Assembly: GCA_019694455.1 (NCBI GenBank)
Contig: JAIBBY010000005.1
Location: 62,001-126,000 of the forward strand
Length of the DNA stretch: 64,000 nucleotides
DNA from: Pirellulales bacterium
Lineage (GTDB): Bacteria; Planctomycetota; Planctomycetia; Pirellulales; JAEUIK01
Direction: 5' to 3'
A program made the translations under genes and the position numbers. This document shows, piece by piece, positions 47,098-54,952 of this stretch. Positions within the stretch are counted from its first letter, which is position 1; each line of letters opens with the position of its first letter. The notes beneath the pieces are model-generated. The model saw only the letters and a list, made by a program, of their open reading frames with translations, ran no database searches and was not told the origin of the DNA.

Positions 47098-47844
47098 ATG
47101 ATCGCCAAGCCGCTTATCGGACTCAACGCCGACTTCCGCAGTGCACAGAAGGACACTCCGGCATTCAGCTATATTCAGTCAGGGTACTACGACGCCATTG
47201 TGCGGGCCGGCGGCTTGCCGGTGATCTTGCCGCCACTGGAAGAAGAATCGGACCTGATCGCAATTCTCGAGCGACTCGACGGTATGGTGATGGTCGGAGG
47301 CGCCGACATCGATCCGCGACGTGACGGCTTTATGCTACATCCGTCGCTGCGACTCTTGGATCCGCGGCGTGAGACGTTCGATCGCATGCTGATCGACACG
47401 ATCGCCCGCCGAAGGATGCCTGTGCTGTGCATTGGCGCGGCGATGCAACTATTGAACGTGTCGCAAGGGGGCAACTTATTCTTGCACATCGCCGAAGACC
47501 TGCCGAAGGCGCTACCACACCGCGATCCGCTCGATCCGGCCCACCGGCACGCGCTGGAGGTAACGCCGGGTTCGCTGATGGAGCGAGTGTACGGCGAAGG
47601 CGAAATTCGGGTGAACAGCTTCCACCACATGGCCATCGACGAAGTGGCGCCGGGCTTTGCAGCTACGGCGCGCTGTCCCGACGGCGTAGTCGAGGCGATC
47701 GAGAGCGAGATCCCCGGTTGGATGGCCGTGGGGACGCAATTCCATCCAGAAGCGGATACCGCATCCGCGCTGGACCAGCGGATCTTTGAGGAATTCTTGG
47801 CCGGCCTTGGCGCCGAGACGTTGCCAATGAGGTTGGTGGCGTAA
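47098..47844 (+). CDS. Class I glutamine amidotransferase-like (peptidase C26) hydrolase
   Basis: The 248-aa protein matches the gamma-glutamyl-GABA hydrolase (PuuD-like) family: MVGGADIDPRRD, nucleophile Cys111 in PVLCIGAAMQLLNVSQGG, RVNSFHHMAI, and the His of the triad in GTQFHPE (H216). It would hydrolyse gamma-glutamyl amides. The nucleophile context CIGAAMQ differs from the common CRGMQ. The ATG at 47098 has a perfect AGGAGG 5 bases upstream. It has its own terminator and no operon partner. Confidence 0.88.
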   Translation: MIAKPLIGLNADFRSAQKDTPAFSYIQSGYYDAIVRAGGLPVILPPLEEESDLIAILERLDGMVMVGGADIDPRRDGFMLHPSLRLLDPRRETFDRMLIDTIARRRMPVLCIGAAMQLLNVSQGGNLFLHIAEDLPKALPHRDPLDPAHRHALEVTPGSLMERVYGEGEIRVNSFHHMAIDEVAPGFAATARCPDGVVEAIESEIPGWMAVGTQFHPEADTASALDQRIFEEFLAGLGAETLPMRLVA

Positions 47845-47874
47845 CGACCCGCTGTACGCCGCAGCCTAGTGAGC

Positions 47875-47920
47875 GGCCGAGGGATTGCCCCCGCAGCGAT
47901 CCCTCGGCCATTTTCTTTTT
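47875..47920 (+). terminator. Rho-independent terminator after the C26 hydrolase gene
   Basis: A perfect 11-base stem (47875-47885 with 47899-47909) with a 13-base loop is followed by ATTTTCTTTTT. It begins 30 bases after the stop and may also end transcripts of the convergent deoxyhypusine-synthase-like gene. Confidence 0.9.
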
Positions 47921-47930
47921 GAACGGCGCG

Positions 47931-48893
47931 CTATTCGTTGAGCAGATACGCGAAGATCAAGGGCGCGACGATTGCCGCATCGGAATTGATCATGAATCGC
48001 GGCGTGTCGGCGTCGAGCTTGTTCCAGGTGATCTTTTCGTTGGGCACGGCGCCGGAGTAGCCGCCGTAGGAGGTGACCGCGTCGGAGATTTGCGCGAAAT
48101 AGCCCCAATAGGAGATGTCTTTTTCCAAGTCTTGAATGATGAGCGGCACGGCGCAGATGGCGAAGTCGCCAGCGATGCCGCCACCGATCTGAAAGAAGCC
48201 GATCTTGGACTTCTTTTCGGTTTCGAGATACCACTCGACCAGCCGCTGCATTTGCATCGTGCCCGACTTGACGACGTGATGCGAGGAGACTTTCTTTTCC
48301 ATCACACGAGCGGTGAAGATGTTGCCGAGCGTGGAGTCTTCCCAACCCGGAGAATAGACGGTGAGCCCCTTCTCCTTGGCGGCGAGTATCCAGGAGTGCT
48401 CTTTGGGAATCTGGTAGTGCTGCTCGAAGGTGGGATCGTCGAGCAGTCGATAGAAGTACTCATACGGAAAGTACGATTCACCCTTTTTCGCTGCGTCTTG
48501 CCAATAGCTGAGCAGGCGCCCTTCGATGTGGCGAATGACCGTTTCGGGAATACAGGTGTCGGCCACTCGATTGAAGCCACGATCGCGCAGATCGACTTCA
48601 TCTTGCACAGACAACTCGCGGTAGTTGGGCACGACACAGTATTCGCGATTAGCCACCAGATTGAAGATGTCCTCTTCGAGATTAGCGGCGGTGCAGCAGA
48701 CGGCATGCACCTTACCGGCGCGGATCATCTTGGCCAGCGAAATACCCAGTTCGGCGGTGCTCATGGCGCCAGCCATGGCGAGCAGCATTTGGCCGCCGTC
48801 GTCAACGAATTTTTCCCAGGCTTGGGCAGCCGCGACCATTTCGCGGGCATTGAAGTGCCGGTAATTGAATTCCATGAACTGGCGGATCGACAT
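47931..48893 (-). CDS. Deoxyhypusine synthase-like protein
   Basis: The 320-aa protein matches the deoxyhypusine synthase superfamily: LAMAGAMSTAELGISLAKMI, HAVCCTAANLEEDIFNLV, ESYFPYEYFYRLLDD, GFFQIGGGIAGDFAICAVPL and EKITWNKLDADT, which carries the Lys that forms the enzyme-substrate imine in eukaryotic and archaeal enzymes. Bacteria lack eIF5A, and several bacterial members use spermidine or putrescine to make homospermidine. That is a likely but unproven role here. A small zinc-ribbon gene lies 48 bases upstream on the same strand. Confidence 0.92.
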   Translation of the reverse strand: MSIRQFMEFNYRHFNAREMVAAAQAWEKFVDDGGQMLLAMAGAMSTAELGISLAKMIRAGKVHAVCCTAANLEEDIFNLVANREYCVVPNYRELSVQDEVDLRDRGFNRVADTCIPETVIRHIEGRLLSYWQDAAKKGESYFPYEYFYRLLDDPTFEQHYQIPKEHSWILAAKEKGLTVYSPGWEDSTLGNIFTARVMEKKVSSHHVVKSGTMQMQRLVEWYLETEKKSKIGFFQIGGGIAGDFAICAVPLIIQDLEKDISYWGYFAQISDAVTSYGGYSGAVPNEKITWNKLDADTPRFMINSDAAIVAPLIFAYLLNE

Positions 48894-48941
48894 GATCTAG
48901 CTGGCTCCCGAAGTAGCGATGACTCGATCGATTGCGGTCGA

Positions 48942-49124
48942 TTAACCGCGGCCCCCTTCGCAGCACGTTTCACAGATGCGGTGGCACATGCTGCATTGCA
49001 GCTTGCCGCGCAATTCCATCAATTTGCCGCCGCAGGCGGGGCAGGCCGGCGCACATTGCGCCGTCCGATCGACATCGAATGGCGCCTGTGCGGGCGCGAA
49101 TTGTTCTGGCGACGGGTTCGACAT
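48942..49124 (-). CDS. Small zinc-ribbon protein
   Basis: This 60-aa protein has a short disordered N-terminus and a compact Cys-rich part: C28-x2-C31 (CPACGG), C44-x2-C47 (CSMC) and C51, C54, C55. This pattern is a treble-cleft or zinc-ribbon that could hold one or two zinc ions. It ends 48 bases before the deoxyhypusine-synthase-like gene on the same strand and probably belongs to the same transcript. No function can be assigned. Confidence 0.75.
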   Translation of the reverse strand: MSNPSPEQFAPAQAPFDVDRTAQCAPACPACGGKLMELRGKLQCSMCHRICETCCEGGRG

Positions 49125-49253
49125 GCTGCAGTTAGCTCAGGCGAATCGACTGGAAATAATGGCGGGCGATCGAAAAACCCAAAGGATTCGCGCGATTGTA
49201 GAGTTCTGATCCTCAGGCGGCAACGGCCTGTAATAGCCGCAGTCCTCCGACGC

Positions 49254-50780
49254 TCACCACCAGCGCCAGCGAAGCCATGTGCGAAGCAAACCGGCGACTC
49301 GTGGCGTGAGACGCGTGCGGTTGAATGCGTCGGCCAGTTTGCGAACCGCCTCTGCCTGCGTGGGATAGGGGAGAATTGTGCGAGCGACGGATTTGAACCC
49401 CAGTCCGGCCGTCATCGCCAAGCTAATCGGCGCCATCAAGTCACCGGCGCGCGAGGCCACGATCGTAGCGCCAACCATTTGGTCGGTTCCCGCGCGTACC
49501 AGCACGCATGCCTGGCCAATGGCTTGATCGTCGAGCAGCGCGCGATGGACGTCGCTCAGCGGCAAGTCGAAGCGGTCGACGCGGATGCCTTGCTCAGCGG
49601 CTTGGCGCTCGGTAAGCCCGATATGCGCCAACTCGGGATCGGTGTAGGTACACCACGGGATCACCAGTTGGCTGGCCCGCGCTCGGCCCAGGAATAGCGC
49701 GTTCTGAATGACAATTCGGGCCATTGCATCGGCGACATGAGTGAATTTGTAACGCGAACAGACATCGCCCGCGGCGTAGACTTGGCGATTCGATGTGCGC
49801 AGATAGTCGTCGACGTGAACCCCATTCTGGGCATCAAAGTCGATGCCGGCCGCTTCGAGATTCAAATCGACATTCGGCGCCCGGCCCGTCGCGACCAGAA
49901 CGGCATCGACCTCGATGGACAACGGACCGGCGTCGCTTTGCAGATAGAGACGCTTCGCGGCGCCGGTCGATTCGATCTGCGAAAGCTCAGCCAACCGGTG
50001 GAACCGCACGCCATCGGCCGCCAGGGAATTGGCGACCAATGTGGACGCCCAGGGCTCATCACGCGGCAATATACTCGGGCCGCGTTGGATTAGATGAGTT
50101 TCGGCGCCCAACCGAGCGAACGCCTGCGCTAGCTCGCAGCCAACTGGACCGGCGCCAAGCACCGCCAGCCGACGCGGCAACTCCGTCAGTTCAAAGATCG
50201 TCTCGTTGGTAAAGCAACCAGCATCGGACAGGCCGGGAATCTCTGGCACGCGAGCACCGGCGCCCGTGGCGACCATTGCGCGGTGAAAGCGCAACCGCTG
50301 CTCGTCTACAGTTAAGGAGTCTTTGTCGGCAAACTCAGCTCGGCCAAAAAAGAGATCGACGCCAAGTCCTTGGAAGCGGGTCGCGGAATCGTCGCGGCTG
50401 ATTTCTGCGCGGATGCGGCGCAAACGCCGCATCACCTCTGGAAAGTTGGCGTTGGCGGCGGACGGAACGTCGAGCCCAAATTGCGCGGCTTGATGGACAG
50501 CGCGCATGGCGCGAGCGGCGCGGAGCAGGGCCTTGGACGGCACGCAGCCAAAATTGAGGCAATCGCCGCCCAGCAGTTTGCGTTCGACTAGCGCTACGCG
50601 AGCGCCGAGGCCAGCGGCTCCCGCTGCGGCAACCAGGCCGGCTGTGCCGGCGCCAATAACCACCAGGTCGTAGCGTGCGGCAGGAGTACGGGGCCGCCAA
50701 TCGTCCGGGCGCACATTGGCGATCAGTTGGCGGTTGAATTCGTCAGCTGGCGGTATCTTGATGGGGTGCTGAGTTGGCAC
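49254..50780 (-). CDS. MerA-like FAD-dependent pyridine nucleotide-disulphide oxidoreductase
   Basis: The 508-aa flavoprotein has an FAD site (VVIGAGTAGLVAAAGAAGLG), the redox disulfide in GGDCLNFGCVPSKALL, a second Rossmann motif (LAVLGAGPVGCELAQAFARLG), YAAGDVCSRYKFTHVADAMARI and a dimerisation domain. The C-terminal active-site motif reads LPYPTQAEAV; the His-Pro-Thr of lipoamide dehydrogenase is not kept. The heavy-metal-binding N- and C-terminal Cys motifs of mercuric reductase are absent, so mercury is unlikely as substrate. The start overlaps the TVP38 gene by 38 bases. Confidence 0.88.
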   Translation of the reverse strand: MPTQHPIKIPPADEFNRQLIANVRPDDWRPRTPAARYDLVVIGAGTAGLVAAAGAAGLGARVALVERKLLGGDCLNFGCVPSKALLRAARAMRAVHQAAQFGLDVPSAANANFPEVMRRLRRIRAEISRDDSATRFQGLGVDLFFGRAEFADKDSLTVDEQRLRFHRAMVATGAGARVPEIPGLSDAGCFTNETIFELTELPRRLAVLGAGPVGCELAQAFARLGAETHLIQRGPSILPRDEPWASTLVANSLAADGVRFHRLAELSQIESTGAAKRLYLQSDAGPLSIEVDAVLVATGRAPNVDLNLEAAGIDFDAQNGVHVDDYLRTSNRQVYAAGDVCSRYKFTHVADAMARIVIQNALFLGRARASQLVIPWCTYTDPELAHIGLTERQAAEQGIRVDRFDLPLSDVHRALLDDQAIGQACVLVRAGTDQMVGATIVASRAGDLMAPISLAMTAGLGFKSVARTILPYPTQAEAVRKLADAFNRTRLTPRVAGLLRTWLRWRWW

Positions 50781-51510
50781 GAATGTTGGCGGTGGCTAGA
50801 GCGGCGGGTTCGTCGATCGCTTGGCGAATTGCGCGCCGAGCAATCTGCGCCAAGACAAGGGTGACCAAGATCGTAGCAGCGAGTCCCACCGCAAGCAGCA
50901 CGTATTTCACCGTCGCGTCCTCGCGCTCGCCAGACATCAACTCGCGCAGACTCTCGGCCGCGGTGCCGAGATAGACATACATGATCGTGCCCGGCAGCAT
51001 GCCGAGCCACGAGCCAAGAATGTATCGGCTGGCGGGAATGCGCGTGACGCCGAGCGCGTAATTAAGCACGTTATAGGGAAAGACCGGCGAAAGCCGCATG
51101 AGAAAGACAATGCGCAGTCCGGAACGGGCCACCGCGCGATCAATGGCGGCGAATTTCGGGCCACTCAGCACACGCGCGGCCACGGCGTCGCGAAACAGGG
51201 TGCGGCCCAGCAGAAAGGCGATTGTCGCCCCCAGCGTGCTGCCAATCGAAACCGCGACAACTCCGACGGGTACTCCAAATAGAAATCCGGCGCCAACCGT
51301 CAGGGGCCAGGAGGGGAGCGCCAACACGCAAGCGGGAATGTAGGCGGCGCTGAGGATGACCGGCCCCCAGGGACCAAGATCGCGAACCCAGGCAAGAAAG
51401 CGAGTGAACGGTTCCTGGACCGGAAGGACAAGCAGCGCGACCAATAGCGCCAGAAGCGCCGCGCCAATCAACATTCGACGCCAGGGCCAGCTTCGCGTCG
51501 AGTTGCTCAT
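50743..51510 (-). CDS. TVP38/TMEM64 (DedA-like) membrane protein
   Basis: The 255-aa protein has about six hydrophobic segments and the SNARE-associated/DedA family core: LPSWPLTVGAGFLFGVPVGVVAVSIGSTLGATIAFLLGR, then RLSPVFPYNVLNYALGVTRIPASRYILGSWLGMLPGTIMYVYLG. DedA-type proteins move or scramble lipids such as undecaprenyl phosphate. It is sandwiched between ilvE-like and MerA-like genes with overlaps on both sides (4 and 38 bases). TVP38 genes are found beside or fused to MerA-like flavoproteins in other bacteria, suggesting a joint function. Confidence 0.88.
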   Translation of the reverse strand: MSNSTRSWPWRRMLIGAALLALLVALLVLPVQEPFTRFLAWVRDLGPWGPVILSAAYIPACVLALPSWPLTVGAGFLFGVPVGVVAVSIGSTLGATIAFLLGRTLFRDAVAARVLSGPKFAAIDRAVARSGLRIVFLMRLSPVFPYNVLNYALGVTRIPASRYILGSWLGMLPGTIMYVYLGTAAESLRELMSGEREDATVKYVLLAVGLAATILVTLVLAQIARRAIRQAIDEPAALATANIRANSAPHQDTAS

Positions 51511-52364
51511 GCGCGGGTGAGCCGATGGAACTGCTCACGCAGCTTGATCGAAATCGATCCGGGGACGCCATCGCCGATCTGACGGCCATCCACCTTGACG
51601 ACCGGGATCACCTCCGCCGCGGTGCCGGTCAAGAAGCACTCGTCTGCAATGTAGACATCGTGACGTGTGAGGGGGTCTTGGTGGACCTGGATGCCGGCGG
51701 CCAATGCGAGTTCGATCACCGCATCGCGCGTGATGCCTTCCAAGATTCCGGCGTCGAGCGGCGGCGTGTAAAGCTCGCCATTCTTGACCAGGAAGATATT
51801 GTCGCCGGTGCACTCGGCGACTTCGCCCTTGGTGTTGAGCATCAGGGCTTCGATGCAGCCGGCCTGCAATCCTTCGATTTTCGCCAGAATGTTGTTGAGG
51901 TAATTGAGCGACTTGATGCGGGGACTGAGGGCCGCGGGATGGTTGCGCAGCGTGCTGGCGGTGACAATTTCCAAGCCGCGCTCGTACAACTCCTGGGGGT
52001 AGAGCGCTATGTGATCGGTGATGATGATCACTTGCGGGTCGCTGGTGCGATTGGGGTCGAGGCCCAGGCTGCCGGCGCCACGTGACACGACCAGGCGGAT
52101 GTAACCATCGTCAATCTGATTGGCGCGCAAAGTGTCGTTGACGCCCTTGGCCATCACTTCGCGAGAAATGGGAATCTCCAGCCAAATGGCTTTGGCTGAT
52201 TTCCACAAACGGTCAAGATGCTGATCTAGCCGGAAGACGCGACCACCGTAGCTACGCAGGCCCTCAAAGACACCGTCGCCATATAGAAAGCCGTGATCGT
52301 AGACGCTGACCTTGGCGTTCTCTTTGTCGTAGAGCTTGCCGTTGATATAGACCTGAAGCGACAT
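51507..52364 (-). CDS. ilvE: Class IV aminotransferase (branched-chain / D-amino-acid type)
   Basis: The 285-aa PLP enzyme begins VYINGKLYDKENAKVSVYDHGFLYGDGVFEGLR. The PLP Lys is in KSLNYLNNILAKIEG, and ECTGDNIFLVKNG and LTGTAAEVIPV are conserved. Branched-chain transaminases of this short form use Val, Leu or Ile; D-amino-acid transaminase and aminodeoxychorismate lyase share the fold, so the substrate is the uncertain part. The ATG at 52364 is chosen over a longer frame starting at 52496. Its stop overlaps the TVP38 start (ATGA). Confidence 0.88.
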   Translation of the reverse strand: MSLQVYINGKLYDKENAKVSVYDHGFLYGDGVFEGLRSYGGRVFRLDQHLDRLWKSAKAIWLEIPISREVMAKGVNDTLRANQIDDGYIRLVVSRGAGSLGLDPNRTSDPQVIIITDHIALYPQELYERGLEIVTASTLRNHPAALSPRIKSLNYLNNILAKIEGLQAGCIEALMLNTKGEVAECTGDNIFLVKNGELYTPPLDAGILEGITRDAVIELALAAGIQVHQDPLTRHDVYIADECFLTGTAAEVIPVVKVDGRQIGDGVPGSISIKLREQFHRLTRA

Positions 52365-52514
52365 CGATCTCGCATGGGAATAGGGTTCGCCAGCGCGCGA
52401 CCCGAGAAGCAAAATGCTATCTTGCGAGACGGATCGCGGCCGCCATTGCATCGAACATGGCACACCATGACGCGCGGACCGGCGGGCTCGCCACACCGCG
52501 AAATGTCGAGGCGG

Positions 52515-53300
52515 TTAGGCGGCGGTCTGCACCCGGCCGTCGGCCAGGCGTACAATCCGGTCGGCCTTGGCGGCGATCGCTTCGTCGTGCGTCACCATGA
52601 CTATAGTGAGACTCTCCTGGCGATTCAAGGTTCGCAGCAGGGCCACAATTTCACGCCCAGTGGCGTGATCGAGATTGCCCGTCGGCTCGTCGGCCAACAG
52701 CGCCTCGGGCCGGTTTATCAGGGCGCGGGCAATCGCGGTGCGCTGCATTTCGCCGCCCGAAAGCTCACGCGGCCGATGCTCCAAGCGGTGCGACAGCCCC
52801 ACCAGATTCAACAACTCTTTTGCCCGGGCGTGATGCTGGCGGCGCTCGCGCATGTAACGCCAAAAGCTCTGTTCGATCATCTTGGGGGAGAGGACATTCT
52901 CGAGCGTGGTGAGTTCGGGCAGCAGGTGATAGAACTGAAAGATCATGCCGATCTTCTGGTTGCGCAGGGCGTCGCGCTCGCGAACCGGCAGATTGTCGAT
53001 GCGGCGGCCCGCAAAGTGAATCTCGCCGCGCGCCGGAGCGTCTAGCAGCCCCAGCAGGTGCAGCAGGGTGCTCTTGCCGGAGCCGCTTTGCCCGATGATC
53101 GCCAGAAACTCGCCGCGCCGCACAGCAAGATCAACGCCGCGCAGCACGGGAATTTGATGCTTGCCTTTGGTGTAAGTGCGCTCCAATCCGATGGCGGAGA
53201 GCTGCGCGCCTTTGATCGCGGCTGCCGCGGCAGGCAGCGCGATGTGTGGGCGGCCCGGCGAACTGGCAGAGGCGATGCTGGTAGTGGTCGCGCTATTCAT
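52515..53300 (-). CDS. lolD: LolD-type ABC transporter ATP-binding protein
   Basis: The 261-aa ATPase has Walker [14 protein letters not shown]-loop [11 protein letters not shown], signature [15 protein letters not shown], Walker [13 protein letters not shown] and a His in [19 protein letters not shown] and the length match LolD, the ATPase of the LolCDE complex that extracts lipoproteins from the inner membrane. An Ala-rich N-terminal extension of about 30 residues precedes it. The ATG lies inside the end of the lolC gene (8-base overlap), so the two are coupled. MacB-like ATPases are similar. Confidence 0.87.
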   Translation of the reverse strand: MNSATTTSIASASSPGRPHIALPAAAAAIKGAQLSAIGLERTYTKGKHQIPVLRGVDLAVRRGEFLAIIGQSGSGKSTLLHLLGLLDAPARGEIHFAGRRIDNLPVRERDALRNQKIGMIFQFYHLLPELTTLENVLSPKMIEQSFWRYMRERRQHHARAKELLNLVGLSHRLEHRPRELSGGEMQRTAIARALINRPEALLADEPTGNLDHATGREIVALLRTLNRQESLTIVMVTHDEAIAAKADRIVRLADGRVQTAA

Positions 53301-54888
53301 AGCGAAGGGCCTCCACGGGATGCAGCCGCGCCGCGCGGCGGGCAGGTAGCACGCTAGCCAGCACCGCAATGCAGACGGCGCCAAGCACTATCCAACTCAA
53401 TGTAAACGGATGCACGATCGTTGGAATCTTGGTGAAGTAATAGATCGACGGGTCGAACACTTCCTGTCCGGTGACGAGTCCGAGCAAGTCGGCGATTTCG
53501 TTGATGTAATAGACGAACAAGAGACCGAGCACGAGACCGACGCCGGAGCCGACCATGCCGAGCGAAAGGCCATAGCCGAGGAAGATGCCCGAGACGCCGC
53601 GACTCGATGCGCCGAGCGACTTGAGCACACCGATGTCGCGGGTCTTTTCTACAACGATCATGAAGAAGATCGCCAAGATGCCGAATCCGGCCACGGCGAT
53701 GATCATGAACAACAGAATGTTGAGGATGGCGGTTTCCATTTGCACGGCAGCCAACAGCGGTCCCTGCTTATCGCGCCAGGTGGAGATGACATAGAGGTCG
53801 GGCGAAAAGGCGGCGCGCAGCTTGTCGCGAACGATCTCGCCCCTGCTTTCGTCCTTCAGCTTGATCTGGATCGAACTGGCGTAGCTGACGCCGGTGCGCG
53901 GATCGATCATGCCGCGCAATTGTTGCAATTTGGAGAGGGGCACGAACACGAAATTCGAGTCGTATTCGCTCATCTTGCTGTGGTAGAAATCGACCACCGT
54001 GAACACGTCGCTGATCACTTTGGGTGGCGATCCGGCGGTGGGGAAAGTGAGCTTTACATCATCGCCGGGAAGCAGCAACAGATGTTCCACGCCATCGGCG
54101 ACGTGGTAGCTGGACAAGCCGAGGCCAAGCACCAACCCGGTCGCTTGTTCGGTGACGGGATCAAAGGTTTGTTCTGGCGCGGGGCCAAAGGGGCTCTCGG
54201 CGGGCGCTGCTTCGCCACCAGCATCTGGTGGCGCCGCCGCGGCTTGCGCCTGTTCGAACGACGCGGGGTCGATGCCTATGGCGGGTGGCGTCGGTTGCTG
54301 TTGCTGCTGTTGTTGTTCGAACTGCGCCTCGAAGGCGCGCTGCTGACGAACGACTTCGCCCCAGCGGCGGCGATGATCCCAGCCGGCGCGCGCCATTTGC
54401 GGTCGGCGCAAAGAATCGGCCCCGCCGCCCGGCTCTTGAACGTCGTAACCGTCTTCTCGTAAGGCGAACTGGAAGTGACGACGATTTTCGGGATGCTGCA
54501 AGTACTTGCCAAAATCGCCTGCCAGAGACTGCGTGCTCTCGTCGATGCCGATGAGCGTAATCGGCCGGTTGATCCAGTTGCCGCGATATTGAAAGCTGAG
54601 CATCGCGGGCACGTTGACGGTCACGGTCATCGCCGCGATGTCGTCGCCCGCCACTTCGCGCAATTGGGTGAGATGCCACTCGGGATCGTGAAAGCCTTCC
54701 AGGCTGCGGGCCTCGAAAACCACATCGGACAGGATGCCGTGGATGCGGTCTTGCATCTCGCGGGCGAAGCCGGCCATGACGGAGTTGACCACGATCATAG
54801 TGGCGACGCCGAGCGTGACACTAATGACCGACGCCAGCGCGATCCAACGCGTGCGGAGATACCGCCAGCAAAGCAAATATTTGTACAT
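53293..54888 (-). CDS. LolC/LolE-type ABC permease with polyglutamine insert
   Basis: The 531-aa FtsX/MacB-type permease has one N-terminal helix (ALASVISVTLGVATMIVVNSVMAGF), a large periplasmic domain and three C-terminal helices ending [18 protein letters not shown]. It resembles LolC/E but is longer, because the periplasmic domain carries a low-complexity insert rich in Gln, Ala and Pro with seven Gln in a row. A single permease for LolD implies a homodimer, as in several phyla. The ATG at 54888 has GGAAGG upstream. It follows lysS by 64 bases. Confidence 0.88.
   Translation of the reverse strand: MYKYLLCWRYLRTRWIALASVISVTLGVATMIVVNSVMAGFAREMQDRIHGILSDVVFEARSLEGFHDPEWHLTQLREVAGDDIAAMTVTVNVPAMLSFQYRGNWINRPITLIGIDESTQSLAGDFGKYLQHPENRRHFQFALREDGYDVQEPGGGADSLRRPQMARAGWDHRRRWGEVVRQQRAFEAQFEQQQQQQQPTPPAIGIDPASFEQAQAAAAPPDAGGEAAPAESPFGPAPEQTFDPVTEQATGLVLGLGLSSYHVADGVEHLLLLPGDDVKLTFPTAGSPPKVISDVFTVVDFYHSKMSEYDSNFVFVPLSKLQQLRGMIDPRTGVSYASSIQIKLKDESRGEIVRDKLRAAFSPDLYVISTWRDKQGPLLAAVQMETAILNILLFMIIAVAGFGILAIFFMIVVEKTRDIGVLKSLGASSRGVSGIFLGYGLSLGMVGSGVGLVLGLLFVYYINEIADLLGLVTGQEVFDPSIYYFTKIPTIVHPFTLSWIVLGAVCIAVLASVLPARRAARLHPVEALRYE
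54295..54315 (-). repeat. CAA/CAG codon repeat (seven Gln) in the lolC-like gene
   Basis: Seven consecutive Gln codons (mixed CAA and CAG) are preceded by EAQFE and followed by a Pro/Ala-rich stretch. The codons are mixed, so slippage of a pure triplet repeat is less likely than in a homogeneous tract. Confidence 0.9.
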
Positions 54889-54952
54889 GCGCCTTCCTTG
54901 GCCTGTTGTTTGTCGCGGCTGCAATCAAGGAGCCGCAGCCCGCATTTGTATG

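Noticed and set aside
47919-49697. 592-codon plus-strand open frame
   Set aside because: It runs antisense across the deoxyhypusine-synthase-like gene, the zinc-ribbon gene and part of the flavoprotein gene, all with clear family motifs. Its translation has no domain-like pattern.
49254-50780. Mercuric reductase and a mer operon
   Set aside because: The catalytic disulfide is present, but the N-terminal metal-binding domain and C-terminal Cys pair are absent and no other mer genes are nearby.
53410-54462. 350-codon plus-strand frame within the lolC-like gene
   Set aside because: It is antisense to the permease; its His/Asp/Glu-rich composition is a mirror of the permease codons.
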